A DNA stretch of 64,000 nt from positions 315,100,893 through 315,164,892 of the forward strand of contig JAUPFV010000002.1 of the NCBI GenBank assembly GCA_036936605.1, written 5' to 3'. Source of the stretch: Limnanthes douglasii subsp. nivea (Eukaryota; Streptophyta; Magnoliopsida; Brassicales; Limnanthaceae). Positions 1-10,859 of this stretch are shown here, in pieces; positions within the stretch are counted from its first letter, which is position 1; every line of letters starts with the position of its first letter. The notes beneath the pieces were generated by a model. That model had not been told where the DNA came from. It made no database searches and worked only from the letters and a program-made list of their open reading frames with translations. The translations under genes were made by a program, and so were the position numbers.

Positions 1-620
1 TAATATCATCAAGTTTTTTCCTATTCTCTTGCCGGCTCCTTTGTAACTTCTTGTATGCGCTGTCCGAAACATACCTCATTTAAGCGCTGCACGGTTCATG
101 ACAAGGGAGTCTTCTTGGTTGTATCCCAAGTGAACATTAACTGCGACAATAGCATTCTCGCTATCGTGTAATCCTATTCTTGGACACCAGCCCATTGGGA
201 CCTCCAGAGAATTCCTGTTTGCCAAGACAATCTTCCGCCGTTGTTAGAAAAGTGGCGCTTACATTTGTTGAGAAAGAGTGTCAGCTCTGACAATGCAGTT
301 TGTGCTACCAATAGTCTAAGCGCAGCGTTTCTCAGACTGGTATAACACCCTTCTAGCATTGTCATGATTAGCAAAAGCGACAATACTGAAGCTCAAACCT
401 AGCATGAAAGACATCACGCTCCCAATGTGTGTGTACCTTTCAGATGGACTTCTATCACCTTCCTTCATAAGGTATTTGACACTCGCTGCCGTATTGCAGT
501 CATTTTCTTCCTCAATTACAGGTCCCTTCATCGACTCACCCACGTAACAAAGCGTGCAATTTTTCATATCTGAATCTTGTGCAAATTCTGTACAACTGAC
601 TTCTTTCTTTGGATGCATCT
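1..620 (-). pseudogene. RNA polymerase IV/V second-subunit (NRPD2/NRPE2-like) fragment, decayed
   Basis: Read on the minus strand in one frame, this stretch resembles the C-terminal half of the second-largest subunit of plant RNA polymerase IV/V. Visible blocks are EEENDCNTAA, FANHDNARRVLYQS, RADTLSQQM and NAIVAVNVHLGYNQEDSLVM; the last belongs to the conserved RPB2 core near the active site. The frame is broken by at least four stops (TAG near 316, two TAA around 240-260, TGA near 90), so it is a pseudogene. It runs off the left edge, and the homology fades above about 620. No introns are evident across these blocks, which fits either a single exon or a retrocopy. Assignment to the RPB2 superfamily is firm. 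Choosing Pol IV/V over Pol II rests on the HLGYNQEDS and NHDNARRVLYQS wording, remembered from the family. Confidence 0.75.
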
Positions 621-666
621 CTCTTGATTTCAATCTAGAAAGAAGAATAGTGTTACTATAGTTCAA

Positions 667-2070
667 CAGAACAATAAATTTAGGAAAAGTAAATCGCGTG
701 TGACAGAAAAAAATATCAGACTTATGCCACTCCGCTAGTAGACATTAGTCTAACTTATTTATTAGCTATTCCCACTATTGGTAAAAAGCAAAAATAAAAA
801 AATAAAAAAGTTTAGAAACACAAACAGTATGTAATTGATTTGATTTTTATGTTTTATACTAAACTTTTTTAAAAATAATAGAATTTAAAAAAACTATTTA
901 AAATTTCATAAAACAAAAATTAGCATTTTGTATAATAAAGTTAGGTGTGATCTGAATGATTAATAGTATATAGTATATATTAAAAAAACTATTACATAAA
1001 TAGGAATATGTCTTTCGGTATGAATTGTTTTTGGAAGTGGACTAAAACCAAATTCATGCAGGTTTTCGACTAAAATGACCAATATCATACTCGTTTGGAG
1101 ATCAGGTTATAGAATATGATAAATTAACTAGCCTCGTCCAAACAATTTTTAAATTTCTTGGGCGAAACAAAAGGTCCCTACGCACTAAAAAAATTCTTCC
1201 AAAATTGCATGGTGCTCTCCTCAAAAAGGTTATGGAACCTAAAACAATATAAAATTATATAGTCATTCTAAAATAACATATAGATTCTATAAACGGTTTT
1301 TCCGAGCGTTGCTCAATACAAAATCATGAATAACAACAATTTTTAAATTAATAGTATCTAACATGTTTTTCTAATTGCAACAAAATAGCTAAACTATTCG
1401 ATCTATTTGAAGTTGAATAAATAATTCTTTTGTTTTTTTTCCATTTTAGTTTTGCATATCCAAATATCATTATATAAGGTTGGGTGAATAAAAACAATTA
1501 AAAAAAGAGCATGTGAGAATTGTGTACGAAAAAACACCTTCTTTTAGAGAATTAAAAGAAAAGAACCCATGCTGCAAAATATAAATCACGCAAAAAAAAA
1601 CACAAATTAAATATTTAAATGGATTGAAATCAAATACTAACCAACAAAACATGAATATAAAGCTAATCTATACTACTAACTCACTTTATATTTTAGGAAA
1701 ATGCCACTCCTTCGAAAATGCCACTCTTTCGAAAAGTTTTTATATTAAATAAAATAAAAATAAAAATAAATTAAATTAAATATTAAATTATATCATCTTT
1801 CGGAAAGTAATAACTACACTACTCATTAACAGGTGCTCAAAAGGGCCGACAGGTGCTCAAAAGGGTCGATAAGCAGGACCCTATATTCTATTATATGAGG
1901 TAGAATGAAAGACATAAAAAGAAAAAGAGGCTTAACAATAATATTATATTTTGAATGAGTGAACAGCTGATTTGAAAGAGAGAGTGTCTACAATCTCTCT
2001 GAACAACTTTTTTTATAAAAAAAGTTGTCAACAGCTACTACACGTGTTAAAGTTGAAAAGACAAAGATAA
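667..2070. other. AT-rich intergenic DNA, no gene seen
   Basis: No convincing coding region. There are poly-A/poly-T tracts, a short duplication of ATGCCACTC-CTTCGAAA near 1,700-1,735 and a near-exact duplication of ACAGGTGCTCAAAAGGG at 1,829-1,866. The last 10 bases hold the left target-site duplication of the adjacent MULE. Confidence 0.6.
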
Positions 2071-2115
2071 TTAATACGAGGGTTTGACTAAATTACGGCT
2101 CAATTAGCTAACCAG
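2071..2115 (+). repeat. left target duplication and terminal inverted repeat of the 8.8-kb MULE
   Basis: The 9-mer TTAATACGA is followed by GGGTTTGACTAAATTACGG. The same core (TTTGRCTAAATT) occurs in inverted orientation at the right end and at both ends of the derivative at 32,231-33,238. Confidence 0.75.
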
Positions 2116-2402
2116 CCTCAATTTTAATCATACCCAAACAAAATTTAAGTAACCCCAACATTATATCCAAAACCCTTTTTCTTTTTTTACTAAGTCAAAA
2201 CCCTAAACACTAACCATTCCCATCTCTAAACCAGCCACAACCCTAAACACTAACCATTCCCATCTCTAAACCAGCCCCAACCCAAAATCAGCCCCAAAAC
2301 CCTAAACAAACTCTCATTTCCAAAATTCTACAATCTTTCAAAATCAGCCCCAAAATCAGATCTGAAGAACTCTACCACATCAACAACAAGCCAAGAACTA
2401 CA

Positions 2403-4908
2403 ATGGGAAAAGGAAAAGAGTAAGTTTTTACTCTTAAATGTAGTTTTTTTTTCTATATTTGGTTTTGCTTAAGTTTTTTGATTTTGATACGCATAGGATG
2501 TTAGAATTGGCGAAGTTTGGTTATGAAGTTGTTTTTAGTTGTCTAGTGATGCTAGGGTAGATTTGGTTTTGGCTGATTTGGTTTTCTATGAAGTTTTACG
2601 AGTTTTTCTTCAACTCGTTAATGGTGCTTTCGAGCATCCCCGCCGGTTCAGTTCTTGGTTACCCGGCGGGGGAAATGTTTTTTTTGCAGGTGTTCATCCT
2701 TCACCGCCGGGTATTAGGGGTTTAGACCGGCGGGGAAAGATGAATTTCCAGATATTCATCCTTCCCCGCTAGTGTTGGGCCGATTTATCCGGCGGGGAAC
2801 GATGAACAAGAATATACTGTGTTCACGTTCCCCGCCGGCTGGGGGCCGATTCATCCGGCGGGCGAAAATTGGTCAACCGGCGGAGAGTCCTGTTATTTTT
2901 ATAGAAGTTGTTTTTTTTTGCTTCGTTCTAACTTATTTTGTTGTGATTGTTTTTGCAGACACGAGGCACCTCGCTCGAAGGAGAAGGTGGCCAAAGTGGC
3001 GAAAAAGGGCGAAGGTAGCCGACGGCCGGTGGTCGCTAGGCCGGAACGTGGGGAGGGGACCCAGCGTGGTCGCCCCGAGCGCGAGGTGCGCGAGGTGCGC
3101 GGGGACCCCACGGAACGATCCTTGTGGCATCGGAAATATGACGCCACAAGGGATCGCAGTGCTCCTCATCCCACAAGGGAGGCCCCCCATCCACGATCTT
3201 CTCCTCCACGAGAGGTGCTCCCCATCCGACGGCGGTGTGCCCTAGTAGACGAGGAGGACACGGAGGAGGAGGAAACGGAGGTCCCTATGCCACCACCTCG
3301 AAGAGAGGTCCGGGCGGAAGGGCGTCCAACCGATCCGGAGGGATGGAAAAATCTTTTTCTATCCCAAAATAGCGTCCTTCTCTTCCCCGACTATGCCCAA
3401 CATGAGGCGTACTACGCCTTCAAAAACGATGTAAGTTATCGAATTAATTATATGTTTGATTAGTTAAATTGTTGTTTTAACATTGTATATATTTTTGAAT
3501 TTTTTTACAGGCGCGCTCGGGTATCACGGTGCAGTCGAAGTACGGTTTGCTTGGTCAGTGGGACCTTAGCAAACAACTCGCGGTTAGGGCTTACCTCGAG
3601 GAGACACTGTTTTGGCCGTTGATGCAGCATCTACCAAGGTTCAACAACCACATGTAGTTGGCGGAGGTGTTCGGTGAGAGGTGGCACCAAGAGACCAACA
3701 CGTTCCAGATTTCCTTTGGGGAGATGACGTTGACACTGGACGACGTCTACGTGATTACTGGCCTCCCGGTTGAGGGGAGAATTATTGATGTCTATAGGCC
3801 GGATCCGATAGAGGCGACGTACGCACGCTATGCGGAGTTGTTGGGAGTTTCGGCTGCTGATGTGCAGCAGGAAATGGAGGCGCACGACGGGAGTGGATTC
3901 GGCCTCCGATGGCTTAGGACCACATTCTCCGGGGACGAGTACTTAGATTCTAATGTCGCCTGCACTACGGAGATGAAGATGGCAGCAACTAGGGCATACA
4001 TCTTGTTCTTCTTTGGGTGTACTATCTTCACTAACACGAGCCAGAAGAACATCCAGTGCGATTTTCTCCACCACCTTGAGGACTTGACGAAGGTTGGTGA
4101 GTACGCATGGGGTACTTGTGCATTGGTGTGGTTGTACAAGATCTTGGGAGGCATTTCGAAGCACTCCTTGAAGACCTTGGTTGGCTTCTCGGCCTTGTTT
4201 GAGTGTTGGGTCTATGACCACTTCCCTATTTTTCGCACGCCAGTGAATAGTGGTTATAGCCCAACTGATCCGAAAATGCTGGCGTGGTTGCCCAAAACGA
4301 TCCCGGTATCATTAGCTCGCGGGAAGCCTTACTACCGTGACATTCTCGCGGCTCAAGGAGAAAGGGATGTAAGTTATCATCTTTACGTTTATTAATATAC
4401 ATCTATTCTATATAAAATGTAGTACGAGTAATTGATTTTTTTTTGTAGGTTATATTCCGACCTTACGAGGATGTCCGTGAGGTGTGGCCTGTACCGAAAC
4501 CCTATTCGCCTTATGATGGTGAGCGAGGCATATCAACCCGACCGATTTATGCGCCAGTTCGGTTGGATCCAAGAAAAGCCGCTGGACCCCCTCGTTGCTA
4601 GAACCGGTCTTGGTAGAGGAGACCATCTTCGTTATGCACTTCAGGGTAGGCATTGGACGAACTGGAGGGAGCACCTATACGTGATTGATAGGTATTCGAG
4701 GCCCTTGGAAGGGAGTACTCACACCTCATCCCCCCAGTACAAAGCATACGTGAAGATGTACGGGTGGTTTAACATCACACCTCGGATTCTTACGGAGGCG
4801 TCGTCGATCGATGTGGGGAACACGATTAATCGTGTTCGTCTGTTAGACGATTCGACTGACGAGATGGTGTCCTTTGCGAGGAAGGTGATGGAGATTACCG
4901 GTCCGTGA
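2403..4908 (+). pseudogene. plant mobile domain (PMD, aminotransferase-like) protein gene, four exons, broken
   Basis: Proposed exons with GT-AG borders and consistent phases are 2,403-2,419, 2,959-3,430, 3,511-4,368 and 4,449-4,908. Exon 1 encodes only MGKGKE. Exon 2 is charged and low in complexity (RSKEKVAKVAKKGEG). Exons 3-4 hold the PMD fold: YGLLGQWDLS, FGEMTLTLDDVYVITGLPV, AWGTCALVWLYK and AYQPDRFMRQFG. PMD proteins (MAIN/MAIL family) act in nuclear gene silencing and genome stability in Arabidopsis, and PMD genes are known to be carried by transposons. Two lesions are seen: TAG at 3,655-3,657, and a one-base frame change between about 4,500 and 4,515. Intron 1 (2,420-2,958) holds a GC-rich inverted-motif array. 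The domain call is firm; the exact exon 1 is inferred, supported by the same ATG-GTAAG unit in the 1.0-kb derivative. Confidence 0.8.
2636..2885. repeat. GC-rich array A: about nine CCCCGCCGG / CCGGCGGGG units inside PMD intron 1
   Basis: Nine or so short units alternate between CCCCGCCGG and its reverse complement CCGGCGGGG, spaced roughly 20-45 bp, within an AT-rich intron. Examples are near 2,639, 2,664, 2,703, 2,726, 2,797, 2,829 and 2,856. The open frames across this block are not protein-like (runs of PAGG, RRG, PPG) and are rejected as genes. Confidence 0.85.
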
Positions 4909-5224
4909 CTTTTGATTATCATGGTTGGCTTTTTGATTTGTATGTTATTCTAGTTGTGAACATTACCGCCGTTTATAATTGTTGACATTTGGGCTGTTTT
5001 GCTATTATAAACCTTAACTTTGTTGTTGTATTTCAGTTTTAATATGCAATTGTTGTTCGTTTAATTTAAGTTTGTTGTTGTGGTTTGCGTTTTCGAATTC
5101 GATATTTCACTCACACTCTGGTTTTAAAAACATAAAACCTGAGATAGTTTCTCCCAAAGTTAGTTCCAAACTAAGTTCCCAGAAACACCTTCTGCCTCAT
5201 GTTGTTTTTTTTTCAACATAACCT
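4909..5224 (+). other. 3' flank of the PMD gene
   Basis: T-rich DNA with scattered TTGTTGTT runs, which fits a 3' untranslated region and spacer. No coding signal and no obvious polyadenylation signal that I would mark. Confidence 0.4.
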
Positions 5225-5770
5225 GTCCCCCGCCGGTGGAATAATTTTCAACCGCCGGTTGACAACATCCCCGGCGGTTGAAAATACTTACCCCGCCAGG
5301 GTGAATAAACTACCCGGCGGGGGCGGTCCCTTATACCGCCGGTTGATATCGAATGGAAAACTACATTTTCTAACTCGATATCCCCGCCGGCCGGAAAATA
5401 CTCAACCGCCGGGGACATTGTCAACCGGCAGGTGACAAATGCTTGGCCGACGGGGTGGATTTCCACAATCCATCCTCACAATTTCTAGAGGATGGGTCTA
5501 CTTCCCCCCCCCCCCCCCCCCGGTCTGAAAATTCAGCCCCGGCGGGGATGTTTCCTACCCCACCGGGGAAGTATATCCCCCGTCGGCCGAATATATATGC
5601 CCCGGCGGGGTCGTGTATCGGTATGGGTTTCTCACATTTGTTTAAATGTGGGCTTCTTCCCCGGCGGGATGAAAATTGTGAACCGCCGGGGGAGTTTTCA
5701 ACCGGCGGGTGACAATTATTGGACAGGCGGGGACCTAGAGAAATTTATTCCCCCGCCAAAAACCAATTCC
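5225..5770. repeat. GC-rich array B: fifteen or more CCCCGCCGG / CCGGCGGGG units
   Basis: The densest of the three arrays. Units such as CCCCGCCGGTGG, ACCGCCGGTTGA, CCCCGGCGGTTGA, CCCGGCGGGGGC and ACCGCCGGGGAC recur every 15-35 bp in both orientations, with AT-rich linkers (TTGAAAATAC, TTGACAACAT). An 18-base C run sits at 5,504-5,521. It lies between the PMD gene and the small ORF at 5,863. Many units carry mutations in the central bases (CCGACGG, CCGGCAGG), as expected if they are ageing through cytosine change. Confidence 0.85.
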
Positions 5771-5796
5771 CGCCATATGACTCTCCCGCCAACAAA

Positions 5797-5862
5797 ATAA
5801 TACTATTATAAATATACAAGTGTTAACGAGCAACATGGCATCCATCAAACACTCAGAAACAA
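5797..5862 (+). promoter_or_regulatory. core promoter candidate for the 123-residue ORF
   Basis: TATAAATA at 5,807-5,814 lies 49 bp upstream of the ATG at 5,863, directly after array B. The leader ends in AGAAACAAATGG, an acceptable plant start context. Confidence 0.5.
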
Positions 5863-6234
5863 ATGGAGTTTACCGCTAATGAAGACTACTATATGCTTGT
5901 AGCAGTGAAGGATTCCCGGGCCGAGTTGGGTGAAGATAGGAGTGATGCATTTTTTAAAAGGGTTTTGTGTCATATGTATTACAACTACGGTTATTTAGAA
6001 ACTGGAGGTGTCGTTGTGCGCAGCAGTGACGAAATCAAGACACGGTACCTTTTTGTCCAGCCCCTCACGAAGTTGTTGTTCATGTCGCGAACAATAAAAG
6101 AAGAGGCGGTAAAGGTCTGGGACATGACCGTTTGCGACTATATCACTAGGGATATGGTAGCATATGTGGAGGATATGGTTATGGCAAGGGAGGATGGCGA
6201 CGATGTTTTACACAGCTTGCGTTACGACTACTAA
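5863..6234 (+). CDS. uncharacterised 123-residue protein encoded in the MULE
   Basis: It runs from an ATG in good context to a stop (TAA, followed closely by TAG) and is 123 residues long. I do not recognise the family. It has no signal peptide or membrane segment. It is mixed-charge and looks mainly helical, with an acidic tail (EDGDDV) and aromatic patches (MYYNYGY, YDY). Its residues of about 85-115 (KVWDMTVCDYITRDMV) resemble the ORF 280 bp downstream, so the two appear to be duplicates. It lies between the PMD gene and the convergent transposase gene with its own TATA box. A role as an accessory of transposition is only a guess from location. Confidence 0.55.
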   Translation: MEFTANEDYYMLVAVKDSRAELGEDRSDAFFKRVLCHMYYNYGYLETGGVVVRSSDEIKTRYLFVQPLTKLLFMSRTIKEEAVKVWDMTVCDYITRDMVAYVEDMVMAREDGDDVLHSLRYDY

Positions 6235-6517
6235 TAGTGGAATATGTCGTATTCGAACGTGTTTTTATTATTTATGTTGCGTAATGTTGTTATAAGTTGT
6301 TATGTTTTTTTACTATTTATGTTGCGTATTGTCCTCATTTTTTATGTAATGTTAAGTTGTTATGTTTGGGTTTGTTCAATGTTAATGTATTTTACATATC
6401 ACCGCATTCGAGTTGAACATACATTCATCTAAGAAGATTCATTCATTAAACCTCAACCTCAAACAACATAACATACATTCATCTAAAGAAAATTAAACCG
6501 ATATACAAACTAATACA

Positions 6518-6766
6518 GTGACTATACATATCGAGTCACTTCCTTGGGAAGTCCGAACCAAAGTCCGAAAGGTATTCGACATGGGATTGCAGAGTACAAT
6601 TACGCAGGAGATGGTGTCACATACGATACAGCTAATGGAGGAAGAAATAGCCGACGCAATAGCTAGCGTCGTTGAAACGTACTCAGCTCCCGAAGGAAGT
6701 AGTGATGAAGACGAATATTCAATCGAGAAAAGGTTGGATTATGGAATGAAATATCCGACTCCATAA
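6518..6766 (+). pseudogene. partial duplicate of the 123-residue MULE ORF
   Basis: The open frame of about 82 codons begins only with GTG; an in-frame TAA lies upstream near 6,490 and there is no ATG. Its core KVFDMGLQSTITQEMV aligns with KVWDMTVCDYITRDMV of the upstream ORF and is followed by the same acidic helix pattern. The C-terminus differs (SSDEDEYSIEKR). It is probably a truncated tandem copy, or the second exon of a gene whose start I cannot place. Confidence 0.45.
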
Positions 6767-6998
6767 AACTAAATGTGCAATGCTAACTCAGAGTTAGCTT
6801 ATCTATCATTTGGTTTATGTTATGTGTTTATGTATTTCTAATTATGCAATGCTTTTGATTAAAGTGTAATGTTCTAATGCAATCAGAATATTAAGAAGCT
6901 TAAGTGTTATTGTTTTTAACATAAAAACCATCCAAACATAAAAACCATAAAAATATAAAAACAATCTAAGGTTTACATTCATTAAAATCTTCTAGTCA

Positions 6999-9900
6999 TC
7001 AAGCAAAAGCGGATAAATCAGTTACTTCGGGGTAATTATTTTTAAGCTCTTCGTATTTCTTGCAACGAGATGCAATCGGTAATGCCCAACCTTCTGCTTC
7101 TGGTGAACGCAACTTTAAGCAACAAGGATGTATCCTAGCGCATGGGGCCTCCGCCTTAATCCCAAGCTACAAAACGAAAACACGATAAAATAAATTTCTT
7201 GATATTAAAATTACCATTAACATACCCCTTGTATGAATACTTACGTTCACGAAATGGTTGGAGTTGACCCAACCCAATCTGATTTCCAACCGGTTTGGCA
7301 TCTGAGGAGGTGCACCTCTTAGCGGAAGAAAAGTGAAGTTGACTTCAATATTTCGGAATAGCCCAACAAAATGGAGTATGCAGTTAAACGCAGATGAAAT
7401 TGCCACTCTCATCTCGGGCATGAACATCCAATGGTCCTTAGTTCCCACATCGCTAGAACATTTCACACGCTCCGCAACATCAATCAAATCCTCCATGCTA
7501 GTAAAATTTTTAACGTAGACGGATGCGTAATCCATCAGCTCGTTGTAAAGGGCATCCCTTATCAACCTCCACCCATCTTGTTGCCCGTTCAAGGCGTACG
7601 CTATCGAGCGGTACCCGCAATGGCCATCGGATTTAACATCTGCTAATGGACTCTACGAAAGGCCTAAAATAGATGGGGAATTGGTTCATGTATCCGTTGG
7701 GGTCTACAAAACTTGCCTTCACCGGCATCGTAGAGCTTGACCTACAACCCACCGTTCCACTACTAAGCATTGTCCCACTTGCTTGTGTTGGAATAGCGCT
7801 ACCTTTCGTACGAGCGGGGGCGCTTTCCGAACCACGTTTAGCCTCCTTCTTTTTTTCCCTTCACTTGAGGTTGCGGTTGGAAGTTTGAAGTCTCCAAGTA
7901 AGGATGGCGTACTAGCATTTTCTGATTGAAGCACATACTCGTGCCCACTTTTGTCGCGTTTAGTGGATGTATCATCAGCGGCAATAGATAACTTACGTTT
8001 GTTAGGTGGACGACTGCGCGCTTTTTGCTTAACCAATGGCTCCAAAATGTTAGTTGTTTTGGGATGGACGACGGCAAACCATTGTTTATAAACGTGCTCT
8101 ATGCGTGCTTCATCATTGGACGCCATGGCATCGCTTACTAGTTTGTCAAGTTTGGCTTTAAGTTGCTCATTCGTCGAGAGGTCGGTACGAACTAGGATGT
8201 CTAACCTATTCCAATGTTCATGAAACAACTCAAGCGGCACCTCTATGCCTTTCGCAACAAACTCATAGATTTCGTGGGCACAAGGCATACCGTGCGTAGT
8301 TCGTATGGCACAACCGCAAGGCATATCCGGTGCGATTGTCATGTTGCGGGCACATTCGACTTCGTCGGCCAAAAGTTCCATTGCATAGTGAGAGATGTTG
8401 TTTTTTAGTTTACCGTACACAATGTTTGTGAATTTATGTAGGGCCAACAACCGGCTCTTTTCAAAGGAAGCCTTGATGTCCCTGTGTTGCAATTCGATCA
8501 AAGTATGCAACTTCAACCAAAAAGATTCAAAGTTATCTTTGCTCGTATCGATGAAACGCTTGAGGCTCGAATGAGCGCTCTCCACGCGTTTTGTGGTTTG
8601 GTTACCAAAATGCATCCACTTGTTAGTTCTCCACGTGACAAACTTGTCACTGTACGACCCTACCCAACTTTCGGTATACTCAATCGCTTCCGGATACTCT
8701 TTGAAGTCGCGGTGCAATTTCGACCGGTAGTTCTCGTAGGCTAATTCCGTTTCCGCCAACATCATTTCATTCCACACTTTCCAAAAGGCGTTGGACACGT
8801 TCTTCTCCTTTATGATCCTTTTTGTTTTTCCTAGGACGTTCATGTTGATATGCCATCGACACAACATGTGCGTTGCATTGGGGAACACTTCCTCCACCGC
8901 ATTCACAAGCGCCAAGCCTCTATCCGTCAAAACAATGGATGGTAATTCGATGGAGTGAGTTACCATCAATGAATGTAAGCATCCTCACACGCACTTGTAG
9001 GTCTCGATTTTTTCATTCGACATAAACGCAAATCCAATGTAGAATGTTTTCCCCGTACAAGTCGCACCCACGACCTCGTACAACGGGATCCCGTATTTGA
9101 TCACCTTGTATGTGTTATCCATTAAAATGATGTTCGGAAATGTCCGTAACAAATCCAAACTAACTGGGTGCGCAAAAAAAAAACTCGCCTATGATATCGC
9201 TTCCGTCTTCGGACTTTCTATGGAATTCGTAGTAGTTTAGTCGCTTTAGTTCACCCAACAAGTATTGGAATTGTGACTGACCGCCTTTCTCGAGCTTCCG
9301 GTGTTTTAGTAATGCGTTGTACACGGTGCGCATTGTAGAAGAATTCTTAGGGTTCAATTTCTTCACTCCACCAAGAATATCACGAGGACGGGATCCTATT
9401 TTCGTAGAACTAACCACGAAATCCATCTCTATTTTTTGAAAGCGTCCCACGTAGGAATGACCTTCTTTGTAGGATGTAGTATCGTGATTGTGAACGCTGC
9501 ACACAACCTCTATTCCCCACAAATCATCACCCATCTTCTTTCCTTTAAGGGCGAACGGGCATCCGCATTTTTTCGTTCTGGTAGACTTCCTCTTTAGATC
9601 CTTGGGATCTAGCAGTTTTGTGTAAACTCTAGATATTTCACACACAAAATCTACTCTCGGAGTTTTACGATCTTGTCTATCGCATCGGCGTAAAATAATC
9701 ACAAACCCGTTATCTAATGCGATTTCCTTAACCCATTCAATCAGGTCTGCCTGGGAGTAGTAGTGAGATTTGGTGTTGAACAACTCGCTATAATCGATGG
9801 AGCAAGGCACCGGTATTTCCCCCTCCTCCGCCTTCGCCATACACGAACTAGTCAAATCATCCGTTGGCTCATCCTTTAACCCTCCATCTCCACTCTTTAA

Positions 9901-10566
9901 CTCTTCACCCTATGTGAAAAAAACCATCAAATACGAGCATGGATAAAATAAGCCAACCCCAACCCAACGGTTAGAAAATTCACACATTGAAGGATGTTGC
10001 CCCGCCGGTTTTATATGGTTCCAACCGGCGGGGACATTGTTAAACCGACGGTTGAAAATTCTCAACCCGGCGGGGCTATTGTCAACCGCCGGGGGTCGGG
10101 GCCAAAATCAAACTCCATTAGGGAAACAACACGGGGGTTGACCCCGACGGTTACATAATCCCACACCAGCGGTGGAACTATCTACCCCCGGCGGGTTCCA
10201 ATAATATAACCGGCGGGGACCGAATACAAAATGAAACTCGTAATCTGCACAAAACAAGGGAGTTGGCCCCGGCGGGTACAGGGTAACAACCCCGCCGGGT
10301 ACGGGTGTCCCACCCGGCGGTTGAGACTCAATGAACCCGCCGGGTGGACATGGTGGGCCCCGGCGGGGAACCTTCATAGTTTTTATTATGAATGTTCATA
10401 GTCCCCGCCGGTTTTGATGGTTGAAACCGGCAGGGCACTTCGGGTTCTAGCTTTCTAAATGTAGAAGGTCTACCAAAATGGAAACTTTTCTAAATAGATT
10501 GGTTAGAACAACTACCATATTTGGAGTCCTATACTCCTCAGCAAGCTTCTCGCATTCAGAGTCCAT
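6999..10566 (-). pseudogene. FAR1-type MULE transposase fused to SWIM finger and OTU cysteine protease, broken
   Basis: Proposed exons on the minus strand are 10,566-10,516, 9,909-7,245 and 7,166-6,999, all with GT-AG borders in phase, about 960 codons. Domains in order: FAR1-like DNA-binding region (KKCGCPFALKG, then CSVHNHD); MULE transposase with acidic residues in MDNTYK, VLTDRGLALV and RVESAHSSLKRF; SWIM finger CGCAIRTTHGMPCAHEI; basic linker; OTU protease with SDGHCGYRS (Asp, Cys) and NHFVNV (His). Lesions seen: an extra base in the A10 run at 9,174-9,183, TGA at 8,985-8,987, a frame change at the T7 run near 7,852-7,858, and a one-base change near 7,640. The transposase would cut and join element ends in the nucleus. 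The fused OTU domain, known in this plant transposase class, could act on ubiquitin-like modifiers. Intron 1 contains GC array C. Confidence 0.82.
9998..10437. repeat. GC-rich array C: about fifteen CCCCGCCGG / CCGGCGGGG units inside transposase intron 1
   Basis: Units recur between 9,998 (CCCCGCCGGTTTT) and 10,433 (ACCGGCAGGG), in both orientations and 15-40 bp apart. This is inside the proposed first intron of the minus-strand transposase gene, mirroring array A in the first intron of the plus-strand PMD gene. The 89-codon open frame across it (10,108-10,377) is rich in Pro/Gly from the repeat itself and is not a gene. Confidence 0.85.
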
Positions 10567-10859
10567 CCTTTGATTATTCCGAATTTACAAAAAAAATAAT
10601 GAATTTTGGAGGTTCAAGTGTTTATTTGTGAGTTTTTGAAGTTTTTGAAATTTTTGGAGTTTTTGAATTTTTGGGAGTTTTTAAAATTTTGGTTAAGTGT
10701 TGAGTATAAGAGGGTTGTTTGGATGAGTAATTTTGTGTTCTTCTACATTTGGCTAACCATACCCACATTCCACTACAAGACAAAAATAAAGATTCTTGGT
10801 CAAAGGGTAAAACCGTCTTTGACTATTGAATTAAAAAGATTCTCTATATTTTGGGAATG
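10567..10859. other. right subterminal region of the MULE
   Basis: Upstream of the transposase first exon, a T-rich tract of GTTTTTGAA-like units (10,620-10,700) precedes the terminal repeat. The stretch TTTGACCAAGAATC read inward matches the left arm of the 1.0-kb derivative (TGTGACCAAGTAGAATC), which supports common descent. The phased FLKFLKF frame is a by-product of the T-rich units. Confidence 0.55.

Noticed and set aside
174..383. 69-codon minus-strand frame
   Set aside because: Shadow of the NRPD2-like pseudogene in another frame.
2539..2900. Open frames across GC array A (Pro/Gly/Arg-rich)
   Set aside because: Their composition follows from the CCGGCGGGG repeat itself, both strands are open, and splice borders place the block in an intron.
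5225..5800. CRISPR-like array in the GC-rich region
   Set aside because: Units are short, occur in both orientations with irregular spacing, and this is plant nuclear DNA. There is no constant repeat with unique spacers and no Cas gene.
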